From NCBI RefSeq assembly GCF_017302275.1, contig NZ_JAFLDR010000022.1, positions 1 to 64,000 of the forward strand: a DNA stretch of 64,000 nt, written 5' to 3'. The number at the start of each line of letters is the position of its first letter. Within the stretch, counting starts at the first letter, position 1. Position numbers and translations under genes: made by a program. Below the pieces are notes generated by a model that was not told the DNA's origin, ran no database searches, and saw only the letters and a program-made list of their open reading frames with translations. Origin of the DNA: Sulfuritalea sp. (lineage in GTDB: Bacteria > Pseudomonadota > Gammaproteobacteria > Burkholderiales > Rhodocyclaceae). Shown here in pieces: positions 1-9,394 of this stretch.

Positions 1-132
1 TCCGCCAGACGCGCCGTTGGGGGCCGAAACCGGCTGCGGGCTACGCCCTCCGCCGCTTCCCGCCCCCAACAGAAAAAGCGGACAATTCATGTGCTACAGA
101 ACCGGACAAGTCTAAAAACCCGCGACAGACTG

Positions 133-190
133 CGGCCACGTGGCCGTTGGTTTGCGGCCAAGTTGGCCGACATCCGGCCGGGCCGGCCAG
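133..190. repeat. Cluster of palindromes upstream of frdA
   Basis: There is a perfect 14-bp palindrome CGGCCACGTGGCCG at 133-146 and a related interrupted one CGGCCAAGTTGGCCG at 155-169, starting 22 bp apart. A GC-only palindromic stretch follows at 176-190. The two-helical-turn spacing would suit a dimeric regulator bound twice, but no regulator is identified. Confidence 0.4.
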
Positions 191-196
191 CCGCGT

Positions 197-237
197 TTGA
201 CACAAGTCAATAGCATCACCCGCAAAGCGCCGATACT
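197..237 (+). promoter_or_regulatory. FNR-type box and -10 for frdABCD
   Basis: TTGACACAAGTCAA at 197-210 is a perfect dyad matching the FNR/ANR consensus TTGAT-N4-ATCAA except for a symmetrical C/G change in each half. GATACT at 232-237 is a plausible -10 hexamer. That places the box centre about 41 bp before the expected transcription start, the class II position used by FNR activators. Anaerobic induction of the fumarate reductase operon is the inference. Confidence 0.7.
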
Positions 238-276
238 TTCGACCCAACAACCACGAATACCTCCAGGGTGGGCTCA

Positions 277-2034
277 ATGAAAACCATATCGACCGACGTC
301 GCCATCATAGGTGCCGGAGGTGCCGGTTTGCGCGCCGCGATCGCGCTGGCGGAAAGCGATCCAAAACTTCGAGTTGCGCTGATCTCGAAGGTCTACCCGA
401 TGCGCAGCCATACCTGCGCCGCCGAAGGCGGCGCCGCCGGGGTGATCAAACCCGATGACAGTTTCGACCTGCATTTCGACGATACGGTGGGCGGCGGCGA
501 CTGGCTTTCCGATCAGGATTGCGTCGAATACTTCATCCACGAGGCACCCAAGGAACTGCTGCAACTGGAGCACTGGGGCTGCCCCTGGAACCGCGATGCG
601 GACGGCTCGGTGGCGGTGCGGCCCTTCGGCGGAATGAAAAAGAAACGCACCTGGTTCGCCGCCGACAAGTCGGGATTCCACATCCTGCACACCCTGTTCC
701 AGACCTCGCTGCAGTTCCCCTCGATCACCCGCCACGACGAGTTCTACGCGCTCGACCTGCTGGTCGATGACGGCCGTTGCCAGGGCGTCACCGCGCTCGA
801 AATGCGTAGCGCCGAATTGTGGCAAATCCACGCCAGGGCGGTGATCATCGCCGGCGGTGGCGCCGGCCGCATGTTCCCCTTCTCCACCAATGGCGCGATC
901 AAGACCGGCGATGGCATGGCCATGGCCTACCGCGCCGGCGCGCCGCTGAAAGACATGGAGTTCGTCCAGTACCATCCGACCGGGCTACCCAACACCGGCA
1001 GCCTGCTGACCGAAGCCTGTCGCGGCGAAGGCGGCATCCTGGTGAACAAGCATGGCCGCCGCTACCTGCAGGATTACGGCATGGGCCCTGAAACCCCGGT
1101 CGGTCAGCCGCAGCTGAAGACCATGGAACTGGGGCCGCGCGACCGCGTCAGCCAGGCCTACTGGCACGAGCTGCAGAAGGGCAACACGGTGACGACCCAA
1201 TGGGGCGAATGCGTGCTGCTCGACATGCGCCACCTCGGCGAGAAGAAGATCAACGAGCGCCTGCCGCTGGTGCGCGAACTGGCCGAAAGCTACCTCGGCG
1301 TCGATATCGTCAAGGATGCGGTGCCGATCCGCCCCGTGGTGCACTACATGATGGGCGGCATCTCGACCGACACGAAAGCCGCCACGCCGCTGCCCGGTCT
1401 CTTCGCCGCCGGCGAGTGCGCCTGCGTCAGCCTCAACGGCGCCAATCGCCTCGGGTCGAACTCGCTGGTGGAACTGCTGGTGTTCGGCCGCCGTGCCGCG
1501 CTTTCCGCGATCGAGCACGTTCAGGGTGTGGCGGCACCGAATGCAGCCGCGCTGAATGCTCACGCACAACAGACGCAGTCGCGCATCGACGAACTCATGA
1601 CCCGCACCGACGGCAGCGAATCGATGTCCGGTCTGCGCAAGGAGATGCAGGACACCATGGAGAAGAACGTCGGCATCTACCGCAGCGAGGAAGGCCTGCA
1701 GGAAGGCGTGAGCAAGATCCATGAACTGCGTCAGCGCTACCGACGCGTCAAGCTCACGGACAAGAGCAGTGTCTTCAATACCGACCTGTTCCAGTTGCTT
1801 GAACTCGGTTCCATGCTCGACTGCGCCGAGGCCGTGACGGTCGGCGCGCTGGCGCGCAAGGAGTCACGCGGCGCCCACCAGCGCCTCGACTTCGTCGAAC
1901 GCGACGACCGGAAATTCCTCTGCCACACGATGGTCTATCACCAGGGGCTGGACCTTCCCCGTGTCGACTACCTCGACGTGGTGATCACCAAGTCGCCGCC
2001 CGGAGTGCGCGATTACTCGGGAGACCACAAATGA
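277..2034 (+). CDS. frdA: Fumarate reductase flavoprotein subunit FrdA
   Basis: This is the catalytic flavoprotein of quinol:fumarate reductase, which reduces fumarate to succinate on the cytoplasmic face of the membrane. The dinucleotide-binding motif GAGGAG is at residues 12-17. RSHT around His45 is the site of covalent FAD attachment in this family, and HPTGLP plus the TEACRGEGG segment form the dicarboxylate site. At 585 aa it has the usual length. ATG 277 is preferred over GTG 268 because AGGG lies 8 bp before it. The stop overlaps frdB by 4 bp. The two separate short membrane subunits that follow argue for FrdABCD of the E. coli kind rather than succinate dehydrogenase, though the enzyme could run both ways. 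Confidence 0.93.
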   Translation: MKTISTDVAIIGAGGAGLRAAIALAESDPKLRVALISKVYPMRSHTCAAEGGAAGVIKPDDSFDLHFDDTVGGGDWLSDQDCVEYFIHEAPKELLQLEHWGCPWNRDADGSVAVRPFGGMKKKRTWFAADKSGFHILHTLFQTSLQFPSITRHDEFYALDLLVDDGRCQGVTALEMRSAELWQIHARAVIIAGGGAGRMFPFSTNGAIKTGDGMAMAYRAGAPLKDMEFVQYHPTGLPNTGSLLTEACRGEGGILVNKHGRRYLQDYGMGPETPVGQPQLKTMELGPRDRVSQAYWHELQKGNTVTTQWGECVLLDMRHLGEKKINERLPLVRELAESYLGVDIVKDAVPIRPVVHYMMGGISTDTKAATPLPGLFAAGECACVSLNGANRLGSNSLVELLVFGRRAALSAIEHVQGVAAPNAAALNAHAQQTQSRIDELMTRTDGSESMSGLRKEMQDTMEKNVGIYRSEEGLQEGVSKIHELRQRYRRVKLTDKSSVFNTDLFQLLELGSMLDCAEAVTVGALARKESRGAHQRLDFVERDDRKFLCHTMVYHQGLDLPRVDYLDVVITKSPPGVRDYSGDHK

Positions 2035-2783
2035 CGCCGCTGAAAGAGCGCCTGGTTCAGCTGGAAGTCCTGCGCTACAACCCCGACACCGACACCGAAG
2101 CCCACTTCCAGCATTACGAAGTGGTGTGCCAGGAAGAATGGGTGGTGCTCGACGCCTTGAACAAGGTCAAGGCCGACATCGACCCGACGCTCAACTACCG
2201 CTGGTCCTGCCACATGGCCGTCTGCGGCAGTTGCGGCATGATGATCAACGGCGAACCGAAGCTGTCCTGCCACGCCTTCCTGCGCGACTACCAAGGCGTG
2301 ATCCGGGTCGAGCCGCTGGCGCACTTCCCGGTCGAACGCGACCTGGTGACCGCGCCCGACGACTTCATGGACAAGCTCAAGCGTGTCAAGCCATACGTCA
2401 TCCCGAAGGAAATGAAGCCGATCAGCGAGGGAGAGTACAGGCAGACCCCGGCGCAACTCATGAAATTCCGCCAGTATTCGATGTGCATCAACTGCATGCT
2501 GTGCTATGCGGCCTGCCCCCAATATGGCCTGACGCCAAGCTTCATCGGTCCGGCGGCGCTGACCCTGGCCCACCGCTACAACCAGGATTCGCGCGACGGC
2601 GGTCGCAAGGAACGACAGGAAGTCGTCGCCACCCATGAGGGCGTCTGGGAATGCACTTTCGTCGGCGCCTGTTCCGAAGTCTGCCCGGCCCACGTCGATC
2701 CGGCCAGTGCGCTGCAACAGATGAAGATCACCAGCTCGATCGACTGGATCGTCGAACACCTGATTCCGGGAGGCAAGCCATGA
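2031..2783 (+). CDS. frdB: Fumarate reductase iron-sulfur subunit FrdB
   Basis: The electron-transfer subunit links FrdA to the membrane quinol site. The N-terminal ferredoxin-like domain carries the [2Fe-2S] cysteines in SCHMAVCGSCG plus a fourth in KLSCH. The C-terminal half has CINCMLCYAACP and GACSEVCP for the [4Fe-4S] and [3Fe-4S] clusters. At 250 aa it is of normal size. Translation is probably coupled, since it shares an ATGA overlap with frdA upstream and with frdC downstream. Confidence 0.95.
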   Translation: MTPLKERLVQLEVLRYNPDTDTEAHFQHYEVVCQEEWVVLDALNKVKADIDPTLNYRWSCHMAVCGSCGMMINGEPKLSCHAFLRDYQGVIRVEPLAHFPVERDLVTAPDDFMDKLKRVKPYVIPKEMKPISEGEYRQTPAQLMKFRQYSMCINCMLCYAACPQYGLTPSFIGPAALTLAHRYNQDSRDGGRKERQEVVATHEGVWECTFVGACSEVCPAHVDPASALQQMKITSSIDWIVEHLIPGGKP

Positions 2784-3172
2784 GCCGCAATCCATTGGTC
2801 AGAGCAGTTCCGCCAACTTCCTGGTTCTTCCGCCAGCCACGCTACCTGCGCTACATGTCGCGCGAGATCACCAGCATCTTCATTGGCGCCTACTGCGTGC
2901 TGCTGGTGGTCGGTCTGCAGCGCCTCTCTGCCGGCCAGACGGCATGGGAAGGCTTCCTGCTGGCACTGCGCAGTCCGGCTTCGATCGTGTTCCAGTTCCT
3001 GTGCCTGGTCGCGGCCGTCTATCACGCCGCGACCTGGTTCAATGCCACGCAGAAGGCCATGCCCTTGCAGATCGGCGAGAATTTCGTGCCTGGCAACGTG
3101 ATTTCCGGCGCGCATTACGTGGTCTGGATTCTGCTATCGCTGGTCGTGCTTTACTTTGCCGGAGTGTTCTGA
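2780..3172 (+). CDS. frdC: Fumarate reductase membrane subunit FrdC
   Basis: This 130-residue membrane anchor has three hydrophobic segments (about residues 30-48, 62-82 and 108-129), as expected for FrdC. The tryptophan-rich N-terminus and the central HAATWF stretch, with a histidine near the membrane face, resemble the quinone-binding region of the E. coli protein. With FrdD it anchors FrdAB and holds the quinol site. The ATG overlaps the frdB stop codon. Confidence 0.88.
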   Translation: MSRNPLVRAVPPTSWFFRQPRYLRYMSREITSIFIGAYCVLLVVGLQRLSAGQTAWEGFLLALRSPASIVFQFLCLVAAVYHAATWFNATQKAMPLQIGENFVPGNVISGAHYVVWILLSLVVLYFAGVF

Positions 3173-3174
3173 CC

Positions 3175-3516
3175 ATGACCAAATCGCACAAGCCTGTCGT
3201 CTGGTTTCCCTTCGCCGCCGGCGGCACGGTCATCGCGTTCTGCATCCCGGTGATCGTGGTGCTCACCTTCCTTGCCGCGCTCGGCCATATGCCGGCCGGC
3301 CTGAGCTACGAAAGGCTGCATGCCTTCGCCGCCAACGGCGTTGGCAAACTGGTCCTGTTCGGCGTGATTTCCCTGTCGCTCTGGAGTTCGGCGCACCGGC
3401 TGCGCTGTACCTGCTATGACTTCGGCCTGCGTGCGGACACACTGGTCGCGACGGTGCTTTATGTCGCCGCAATCCTTGGCGGTATTGCGGCCGCATTGTT
3501 CCTGCTGCGAATCTGA
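3175..3516 (+). CDS. frdD: Fumarate reductase membrane subunit FrdD
   Basis: A 113-residue integral membrane protein with three helices (about residues 14-37, 58-74 and 89-112), starting 2 bp after frdC. The AHRLRCTCYDFG stretch between helices 2 and 3 matches the FrdD family, where AHR..HD... is usual; here the aspartate sits in CYDFG. It completes the anchor with FrdC. Length and gene order are standard for the four-subunit enzyme. Confidence 0.88.
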   Translation: MTKSHKPVVWFPFAAGGTVIAFCIPVIVVLTFLAALGHMPAGLSYERLHAFAANGVGKLVLFGVISLSLWSSAHRLRCTCYDFGLRADTLVATVLYVAAILGGIAAALFLLRI

Positions 3517-3549
3517 CCCACCACATTCCCGAAGAAGACCAAGAATCCG

Positions 3550-4314
3550 ATGGCACCTCCCCCACTGGCCGCGCGCGAAGCGGTACGCGAAAAAAGGCTC
3601 GGCGACGTCTGGAGCAACGAACTGAACGACGTCTTTGCCGACGTCGCCCCTTACTACGACCGCGCCAACAACATCGCCGCGCTCGGCCAGTTCGGCAATT
3701 TCCTGCGCCGCTTCATGCAACTGGTCGTGCTCAAGCCGCAGCAGAAGGTTCTCGACGTATGCGCCGGAACCAACGCCATCGGCATAGCCCTGCTCAAGCG
3801 CGAACCGACGCTCGACGTGCACGCCATGGACCGCAGCGTCGCCATGCAGACCGTCGGCCAGCAGCGGGCGGCCGCCCAGGGTTTCCAGATCAAGAGCACC
3901 ATCGGCGACGTGCATGTGTTGCCCTTCCCCGACAACCACTTCGACGTGGTCACGCTGCAATTCGCCTCGCGCCACCTGCGCGTGCGCGAGGTATTCACCG
4001 AGGTCTTGCGCGTACTCAAGCCCGGCGGGCACTTCCACCATTCGGACATGCTGCGTCCGCGCAATCCGATCGTGAAGAACCTCTACTACACCTACCTGCG
4101 CAGTTGCCTCGGCATCACCGGCCTGATCGTTGGCAGCGGCCCGGCCGCGGTGAAGGCCAAGCAGTATTTCCTCGATGCCCTGGAGCTTTTCTATACCGCC
4201 GAGGAGCTCTCGATCCTGTTGCGCGAACTGGGCTACGTCGAAGTGGCGGTCGATACGGTGTTCCATGGCATGCTGGGTTTCCACCGCGCGGTCAAACCCA
4301 CTGCCGGTCCCTGA
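3550..4314 (+). CDS. UbiE/MenG-like SAM-dependent quinone methyltransferase
   Basis: A class I SAM methyltransferase of the UbiE/MenG family (254 aa), which C-methylates the ring of demethylmenaquinone or of a ubiquinone precursor. The SAM-binding loop is VLDVCAGTNAIG rather than the canonical LDxATGTGD. The family signature GLRN is replaced by ASRH (about residue 140). VLRVLKPGGHF is conserved. It lies 33 bp after frdD, probably in the same transcript. Fumarate reductase needs a low-potential quinone, so an operon-linked methyltransferase that tunes the quinone pool is a reasonable inference. The altered motifs suggest a paralogue rather than the housekeeping UbiE, so no symbol is given. Confidence 0.75.
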   Translation: MAPPPLAAREAVREKRLGDVWSNELNDVFADVAPYYDRANNIAALGQFGNFLRRFMQLVVLKPQQKVLDVCAGTNAIGIALLKREPTLDVHAMDRSVAMQTVGQQRAAAQGFQIKSTIGDVHVLPFPDNHFDVVTLQFASRHLRVREVFTEVLRVLKPGGHFHHSDMLRPRNPIVKNLYYTYLRSCLGITGLIVGSGPAAVKAKQYFLDALELFYTAEELSILLRELGYVEVAVDTVFHGMLGFHRAVKPTAGP

Positions 4315-4338
4315 ACCGCCCACGGGAATACGCGCGAA

Positions 4339-5001
4339 GTGAAGCGGGCGAAGGCGCTCGCCCGGCTTAACGGCCGGATGCTCCATACCTACAGCCGGCG
4401 CACCACCGCCGCGTTGCGCGCGGCATTGCCATTGCGGCTCGCCCTGCCCCATCTCGAACCCGTGCTGGCGCTCAACGTCGGCAAGGAGGTCGAAAAGGAC
4501 ACGCTGGTCATACTGCGCGCGGGTGAAACCGGCAACATCGACGCGTCGGATCAGGAGGCGATCCTGACGCACTTGATGCTGGCCACCAAGGAAATCGACC
4601 GTCAGTTCCTCGCCCGAGTTGGCGACTTCCCGGTCGAGATCGTGGTTCGCTACGACGAGATCGTGCCGATCCGCGCCCGGCGCATCAAGCTGCTGCACGA
4701 CGCCGCGCTCAAAGTCTTTGCGGCTGGCGCGGGCCGCCTGCGCTTGCGTGGCGCTCTGCAGGCCTGCTACTCGCGCGACGAATTTGCGCAACTGCTCTAC
4801 GAATTGTTCCGCCTGTACGCCGAAGAAACGCGATCGTTGAGCCGCTCGGTGCGCCTGCCGCGACCACTGGTTCCGCTGCGCGAAATCATCGCACAGGAGT
4901 TGCTCAACGTAATGCTGCGCGTTGCCTGGTCGCTGGCGAAGGAAATCGCCGCCGCATCCTGCCCTGCGCAGGCCCCACCCCGAAACCCGGGACCCGATTG
5001 A
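4339..5001 (+). CDS. Conserved hypothetical protein
   Basis: I do not recognise this 220-aa protein. It starts with GTG 4339, or possibly ATG 4378 (MLHTYS...). It is arginine- and leucine-rich, has no signal peptide or clear membrane helix, and looks mainly alpha-helical with an EIVVRYDEIVPIRARRIKLL segment in the middle. The C-terminus is alanine/proline rich. It lies 24 bp after the UbiE-like gene, so it may end the frd transcript. Coding is supported by uninterrupted codon use like the neighbours, but the function is open. Confidence 0.6.
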   Translation: MKRAKALARLNGRMLHTYSRRTTAALRAALPLRLALPHLEPVLALNVGKEVEKDTLVILRAGETGNIDASDQEAILTHLMLATKEIDRQFLARVGDFPVEIVVRYDEIVPIRARRIKLLHDAALKVFAAGAGRLRLRGALQACYSRDEFAQLLYELFRLYAEETRSLSRSVRLPRPLVPLREIIAQELLNVMLRVAWSLAKEIAAASCPAQAPPRNPGPD

Positions 5002-5083
5002 CGGCGTGCGGCGTGGCGATGGATACTTGCGCTGGGTTACGTTGGACCTCAATTACTTGGATCGACACCCGCAGGAGGGACGC

Positions 5084-5968
5084 ATGAAATCTCCCCGACA
5101 CGTTCCGACAGCAGGGGCCGCCCGACGGCCGCTGGCGACCCTGCTCGCTGCCCTTGCCGGCCTGTCCGGCGCACTGGCGATGTTGCCAGCCGCATCGGCA
5201 GCGGAACCGAAGCTTCCGATATTCGACGCCCACGTGCATTACAGCCACGATGCCTGGGACCGCACGCCGCCGAAGGAAGCCATCGCCATATTGCGCAAGG
5301 CCGGACTCAAGCGCGCCATGGTCTCCAGTTCCAGCGACGATGGCACGCAAAAACTCTATGCCGAAGCGCCGGACCTGGTGGTGCCCTCGCTGCGGCCCTA
5401 CCGCAAGCGCGGCGAGATTTCGACCTGGGTGCGCGACGAGACCGTCATCCCCCACCTCGAAGACCGCCTGCGCAAGTTCCGCTACGCGGCGATCGGCGAA
5501 TTCCATGTCTATGGCTCGGACGCCGACCTGCCGGTGGTGCGGCGCATGGTCCAGTTGGCGAAACAGTACAAGCTGTGGCTGCACCTGCATGGCGACAGCG
5601 ACGCCATCGAGCGCGTGCTGGTCCAGGATCCCGAAGCGCGCATCCTCTGGGCGCACTCCGGCTTCGACCGTCCGGAAGCGGTGCGCGCGATGCTGAGGAA
5701 GCACCGCAAGCTGCATGCCGACCTGGCCTTCCGCAACGACCACGCCACCGGCGGCAAGATCGATCCCGCCTGGCGCGAGGCCTTCATCGAATTTCCCGAC
5801 CGTTTCCTGGTCGGCACCGACACTTTCACACCGGAGCGCTGGTACTACATCGCCGAGCACGCCGACTGGTCGCGCGCATGGTTGGCCGACCTGCCCAAGG
5901 ACGTCGCAGAACGCATCGGCTGGCGCAATGGCGAAAATCTGTTCGCCTCGATGATGGCGACGAAATGA
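5084..5968 (+). CDS. Exported amidohydrolase-family (TIM-barrel) protein
   Basis: A 294-aa protein with an N-terminal export signal (RR followed by a hydrophobic stretch ending ...ASA-AE near residue 40). It has the metal-ligand pattern of the amidohydrolase-2 family: DAHVH at the barrel start, LHLHGD, WAHSGF, and the late aspartate in VGTDTF. The substrate is unknown. The start is set by GCAGGAGGG 5-10 bp before ATG 5084; an open frame extends upstream without an RBS. It overlaps the next gene by 4 bp (ATGA), so the three genes 5084-7633 are one translational unit, probably active in the periplasm. Confidence 0.78.
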   Translation: MKSPRHVPTAGAARRPLATLLAALAGLSGALAMLPAASAAEPKLPIFDAHVHYSHDAWDRTPPKEAIAILRKAGLKRAMVSSSSDDGTQKLYAEAPDLVVPSLRPYRKRGEISTWVRDETVIPHLEDRLRKFRYAAIGEFHVYGSDADLPVVRRMVQLAKQYKLWLHLHGDSDAIERVLVQDPEARILWAHSGFDRPEAVRAMLRKHRKLHADLAFRNDHATGGKIDPAWREAFIEFPDRFLVGTDTFTPERWYYIAEHADWSRAWLADLPKDVAERIGWRNGENLFASMMATK

Positions 5969-6441
5969 ACCCGGTTTCGGCACAGATTGAAAGTCGGCGC
6001 CGGCGCTACGGCAATTTCCTGCGCCGCGCCTTGTTCGCGGCGGCACTGGGAGCAAGCACCACCTCGGCGAATGCGGCCTGCCCGCCCGCTGCAGCCGACG
6101 GCACGACGATCACCCGGGGCGATGTGGTCCTCGCCTGGCGGGTTCTGCTTCCGGACGGTGCCCTGAAAAGCGGCCGGATCCCCATGGCCAGGCATTTCTC
6201 GCTGGATGTCCAGTTGTGCGACAGGGGCGGTGTCTCGGGCGCGCAACTGGCAAAGGCGGATGCCGACATGCCCGCGCACAAGCACGGCATGAACTATCGA
6301 CCGACGATCAAGCCGCTGGGCAACGGGCGCTTTCGCGTCGATGGCATGATGTTCCACATGGCGGGCGAGTGGCAACTCGCCTTCGAAGTGCAGGCCGGCA
6401 AAGAAATCACCCGACTCACCCATGGCGTTCAGGCGGACTGA
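5965..6441 (+). CDS. Secreted YtkA/FixH-like domain protein
   Basis: A 158-aa protein with a signal peptide (arginine-rich start, hydrophobic core, cleavage likely after ANA about residue 34). The C-terminal half has the YtkA-like pattern MPAHKHGMNYRP followed by GMMFHMAGEW, a small beta-sandwich rich in His and Met that could bind copper. It overlaps the peroxidase gene downstream by 20 bp. A dispersed 23-bp repeat (5990-6012) lies inside its first codons. Metal delivery or haem-protein maturation for the neighbouring peroxidase is inference. Confidence 0.62.
   Translation: MNPVSAQIESRRRRYGNFLRRALFAAALGASTTSANAACPPAAADGTTITRGDVVLAWRVLLPDGALKSGRIPMARHFSLDVQLCDRGGVSGAQLAKADADMPAHKHGMNYRPTIKPLGNGRFRVDGMMFHMAGEWQLAFEVQAGKEITRLTHGVQAD
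5990..6012 (+). repeat. Dispersed 23-bp repeat inside the YtkA-like gene
   Basis: AAAGTCGGCG followed by CCGGCGCTACGGC; read as codons for S/R-rich residues in the N-terminal region of the signal peptide. Confidence 0.5.
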
Positions 6442-7633
6442 GCACCACCGCGGCCGGCGCGTTCTCGCGACGCTGCTGTTCCTGCTGGCGCCTGCCGCCG
6501 CCGCAGAGCCCGACCGATTCAGCGCCAGCGAACTCGAGCGCATTGCTTCACACGGCCCGTGGCCGACAGCATGGATGCGCGACCCGGGCAACCGGGTTTC
6601 CGCCAACCCGGCGGCGGTCCATCTTGGCTACCGCTTGTTCTTCGAGCCGCGCCTGTCGGCGAACGGTCGCGTCGCCTGCGCCACCTGCCATGACCCGGCT
6701 CGCGGCTTCCAGGACGGACGCGCCACGGCGCGCGGATTGACCGATGGCGTGCGCAACACGCCCGGCCTGTTCGACGTGCGCCAACAGCGCTGGTTCGGCT
6801 GGGACGGTGGCCACGACAACTTGTGGTCGGCCAGCCTGCGTCCCATCCTCGACCAGGGCGAAATGGGCGGCAGCGCCGGACGTACCGCACATGTGTTGCG
6901 CGGCTCGGCCGCACTGGCCTGCCACTACCGGCAAGCCTTTGGCAAGGCGCCGACCGCCGGCGATTCCGACCTGCTGGTCAATGTCGCCAAGGCCATTGCC
7001 AGTTGGCAGGAAACCCTGCTTTCGCCACCCGCACCCTTCGATCACTTTCGCGATGCGCTCGAACGCAAGGATGTCGCGGCTGCGGCGGCTTACCCTGCGG
7101 CGGCGCGTCGCGGCCTGAAAATCTTCCTCGGCCGTGGCCAATGCGCGACCTGCCACGCCGGCCCGAACTTCACCAACGGCGAGTTCGGTGACATCGGCGT
7201 GCCCTTCTTCATCAAGCCCGCGGGAGTCGATCCCGGTCGCCAGGGCGGCATCAAGCGCCTGCTGGCCAACCCCTGGAACCTGCTCGGCGCCTATAACGAC
7301 GACGCCACAGGTGGCAACACGACGGGAACTAAGTTCGTGAGGCCGGAACATCGCAACTTCGGCGAATTCAAGGTGCCGACCTTGCGCAATCTCACGCTCA
7401 CCGCGCCCTACATGCACAACGGCAGCCTCGCCACCTTGCGCGACGTGGTGCGGCACTATTCCGACCTAGATGAAGACCGCCTTCACGCCGACGGCGAACG
7501 CATCCTCAGGCCGCTCAATCTCAGCGAAGCGGAAAATGCTGACCTGGTGGCCTTTCTCGAATCGCTGTCACCCGCGACACCGTTGCCGCCGCCAGTGGTG
7601 CCGGCGCCTGTTCCGGCCTGTCGTGCGCCGTAG
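6422..7633 (+). CDS. Dihaem cytochrome c peroxidase / MauG-family protein
   Basis: A periplasmic dihaem protein (403 aa) with a signal peptide and two CATCH haem c sites at residues 86-90 and 241-245. Between them are DNLWSASLRPILDQGEMG, typical of the CcpA/MauG superfamily, and later APYMHNGSLATLRDVVRHY, which holds the distal axial-ligand region. Family members reduce hydrogen peroxide or oxidise a partner protein. Which applies here cannot be decided from sequence. The C-terminus ends in a proline-rich tail. It is translated from within the YtkA-like gene. Confidence 0.85.
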   Translation: MAFRRTEHHRGRRVLATLLFLLAPAAAAEPDRFSASELERIASHGPWPTAWMRDPGNRVSANPAAVHLGYRLFFEPRLSANGRVACATCHDPARGFQDGRATARGLTDGVRNTPGLFDVRQQRWFGWDGGHDNLWSASLRPILDQGEMGGSAGRTAHVLRGSAALACHYRQAFGKAPTAGDSDLLVNVAKAIASWQETLLSPPAPFDHFRDALERKDVAAAAAYPAAARRGLKIFLGRGQCATCHAGPNFTNGEFGDIGVPFFIKPAGVDPGRQGGIKRLLANPWNLLGAYNDDATGGNTTGTKFVRPEHRNFGEFKVPTLRNLTLTAPYMHNGSLATLRDVVRHYSDLDEDRLHADGERILRPLNLSEAENADLVAFLESLSPATPLPPPVVPAPVPACRAP

Positions 7634-7650
7634 TACCGGCGCCGACTCTT
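7627..7650 (-). repeat. Dispersed repeat between the peroxidase and pstB genes
   Basis: The minus strand reads AGAGTCGGCGCCGGT then ACTACGGC, one base longer than the 23-bp form. It lies across the peroxidase stop codon and the convergent gap. Confidence 0.45.
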
Positions 7651-7657
7651 GATCGGA

Positions 7658-8461
<804 letters not shown>

Positions 8462-8466
8462 ATCGT

Positions 8467-9393
8467 TCACCACTTGATGTTTTTGCGCAGTTGATAGCGC
8501 AGGTAGATGGCCAGGCCGTTCATGGCCAGGGTCATGAAAACCAGGACGAAGCCCGCTGCCGCGGCGTTGACGGTGAAGGCCGCCTCGGGACGCGAAGTCC
8601 AATTGAACATCTGGATCGGCATCACGGTAAAGGGCGCCAGGATCCAGTCGAACAGGCCGGCCGGCGGATCGCCGGCAAAGGGCGCGGTGGGCAGGAAGGC
8701 GATGAAGGTCAGGGCACCGATGGTGATGATGGGCGCCGTCTCGCCGATGGCGCGTGCCATGCCGATGATCACCCCGGTGAGGATGCCGGCGCTCGAATAC
8801 GGCAGGATGTGGTCGCTGACCGTCTGCCAGGTGGTCGCGCCGCAGGCGTAGGAGCCTTCGTGGATCGACTGCGGGATGGCGCGGATGGATTCGCGCGTGG
8901 CGACGATAATCACCGGCAGGATCAGCAGCGCCAGCGTCAGGCCGGCGGAAAGGATGCTCTGGCCGAAACCGAAGTAATAAACGAACAAGCCCAGCGCCAG
9001 CAGGCCATAGACGATTGACGGAATGCCGGCCAGGTTGCTGATGTTGATCTCGATGATGTCGGTGACCCAGTTCTTCGGCGCGTATTCCTCGAGGTAGACA
9101 CCGGCGGCGACTCCCAGCGGCACGGCGGACAAGGCCGTCACCAGCATCACCAGGATGGTGCCGACCCAGGCCGAGAGGATGCCGGCATTTTCCGCGCGGC
9201 GCGAGGGAAACGAGGTGAAGAACTCGTAGCTCAGACGCGGCACGCCCTGTATCGCCATGTCGACGAAGAGCACGGTGAAGGTCAGCACCCCCACCATCAG
9301 CGAGAGGATGCCGAGCATGGAGAAGAACAGGTCCCAGCGCTTGGCGCGGGTGATGATGGCGCGAATGGCGTCGAGGTCGGCGGCTTTCAGCAT
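8467..9393 (-). CDS. pstA: Phosphate ABC transporter permease PstA
   Basis: An inner-membrane permease (308 aa) with about six hydrophobic segments and the EAA-type loop REGS-like [15 protein letters not shown] that docks PstB. The later [12 protein letters not shown] segment is typical of PstA/PstC. It pairs with PstC to form the phosphate channel. It starts 1 bp before the pstC stop region and is followed directly by pstB. Confidence 0.94.
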   Translation of the reverse strand: MLKAADLDAIRAIITRAKRWDLFFSMLGILSLMVGVLTFTVLFVDMAIQGVPRLSYEFFTSFPSRRAENAGILSAWVGTILVMLVTALSAVPLGVAAGVYLEEYAPKNWVTDIIEINISNLAGIPSIVYGLLALGLFVYYFGFGQSILSAGLTLALLILPVIIVATRESIRAIPQSIHEGSYACGATTWQTVSDHILPYSSAGILTGVIIGMARAIGETAPIITIGALTFIAFLPTAPFAGDPPAGLFDWILAPFTVMPIQMFNWTSRPEAAFTVNAAAAGFVLVFMTLAMNGLAIYLRYQLRKNIKW

Positions 9394-9394
9394 T

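Noticed and set aside
3151-5052. Long minus-strand open frame of over 600 codons opposite frdD, the methyltransferase and the hypothetical gene
   Set aside because: High-GC third-position bias creates long antisense frames. The plus-strand genes have recognisable families, RBSs and coupling; the antisense product is low-complexity Gln/Arg/His-rich.
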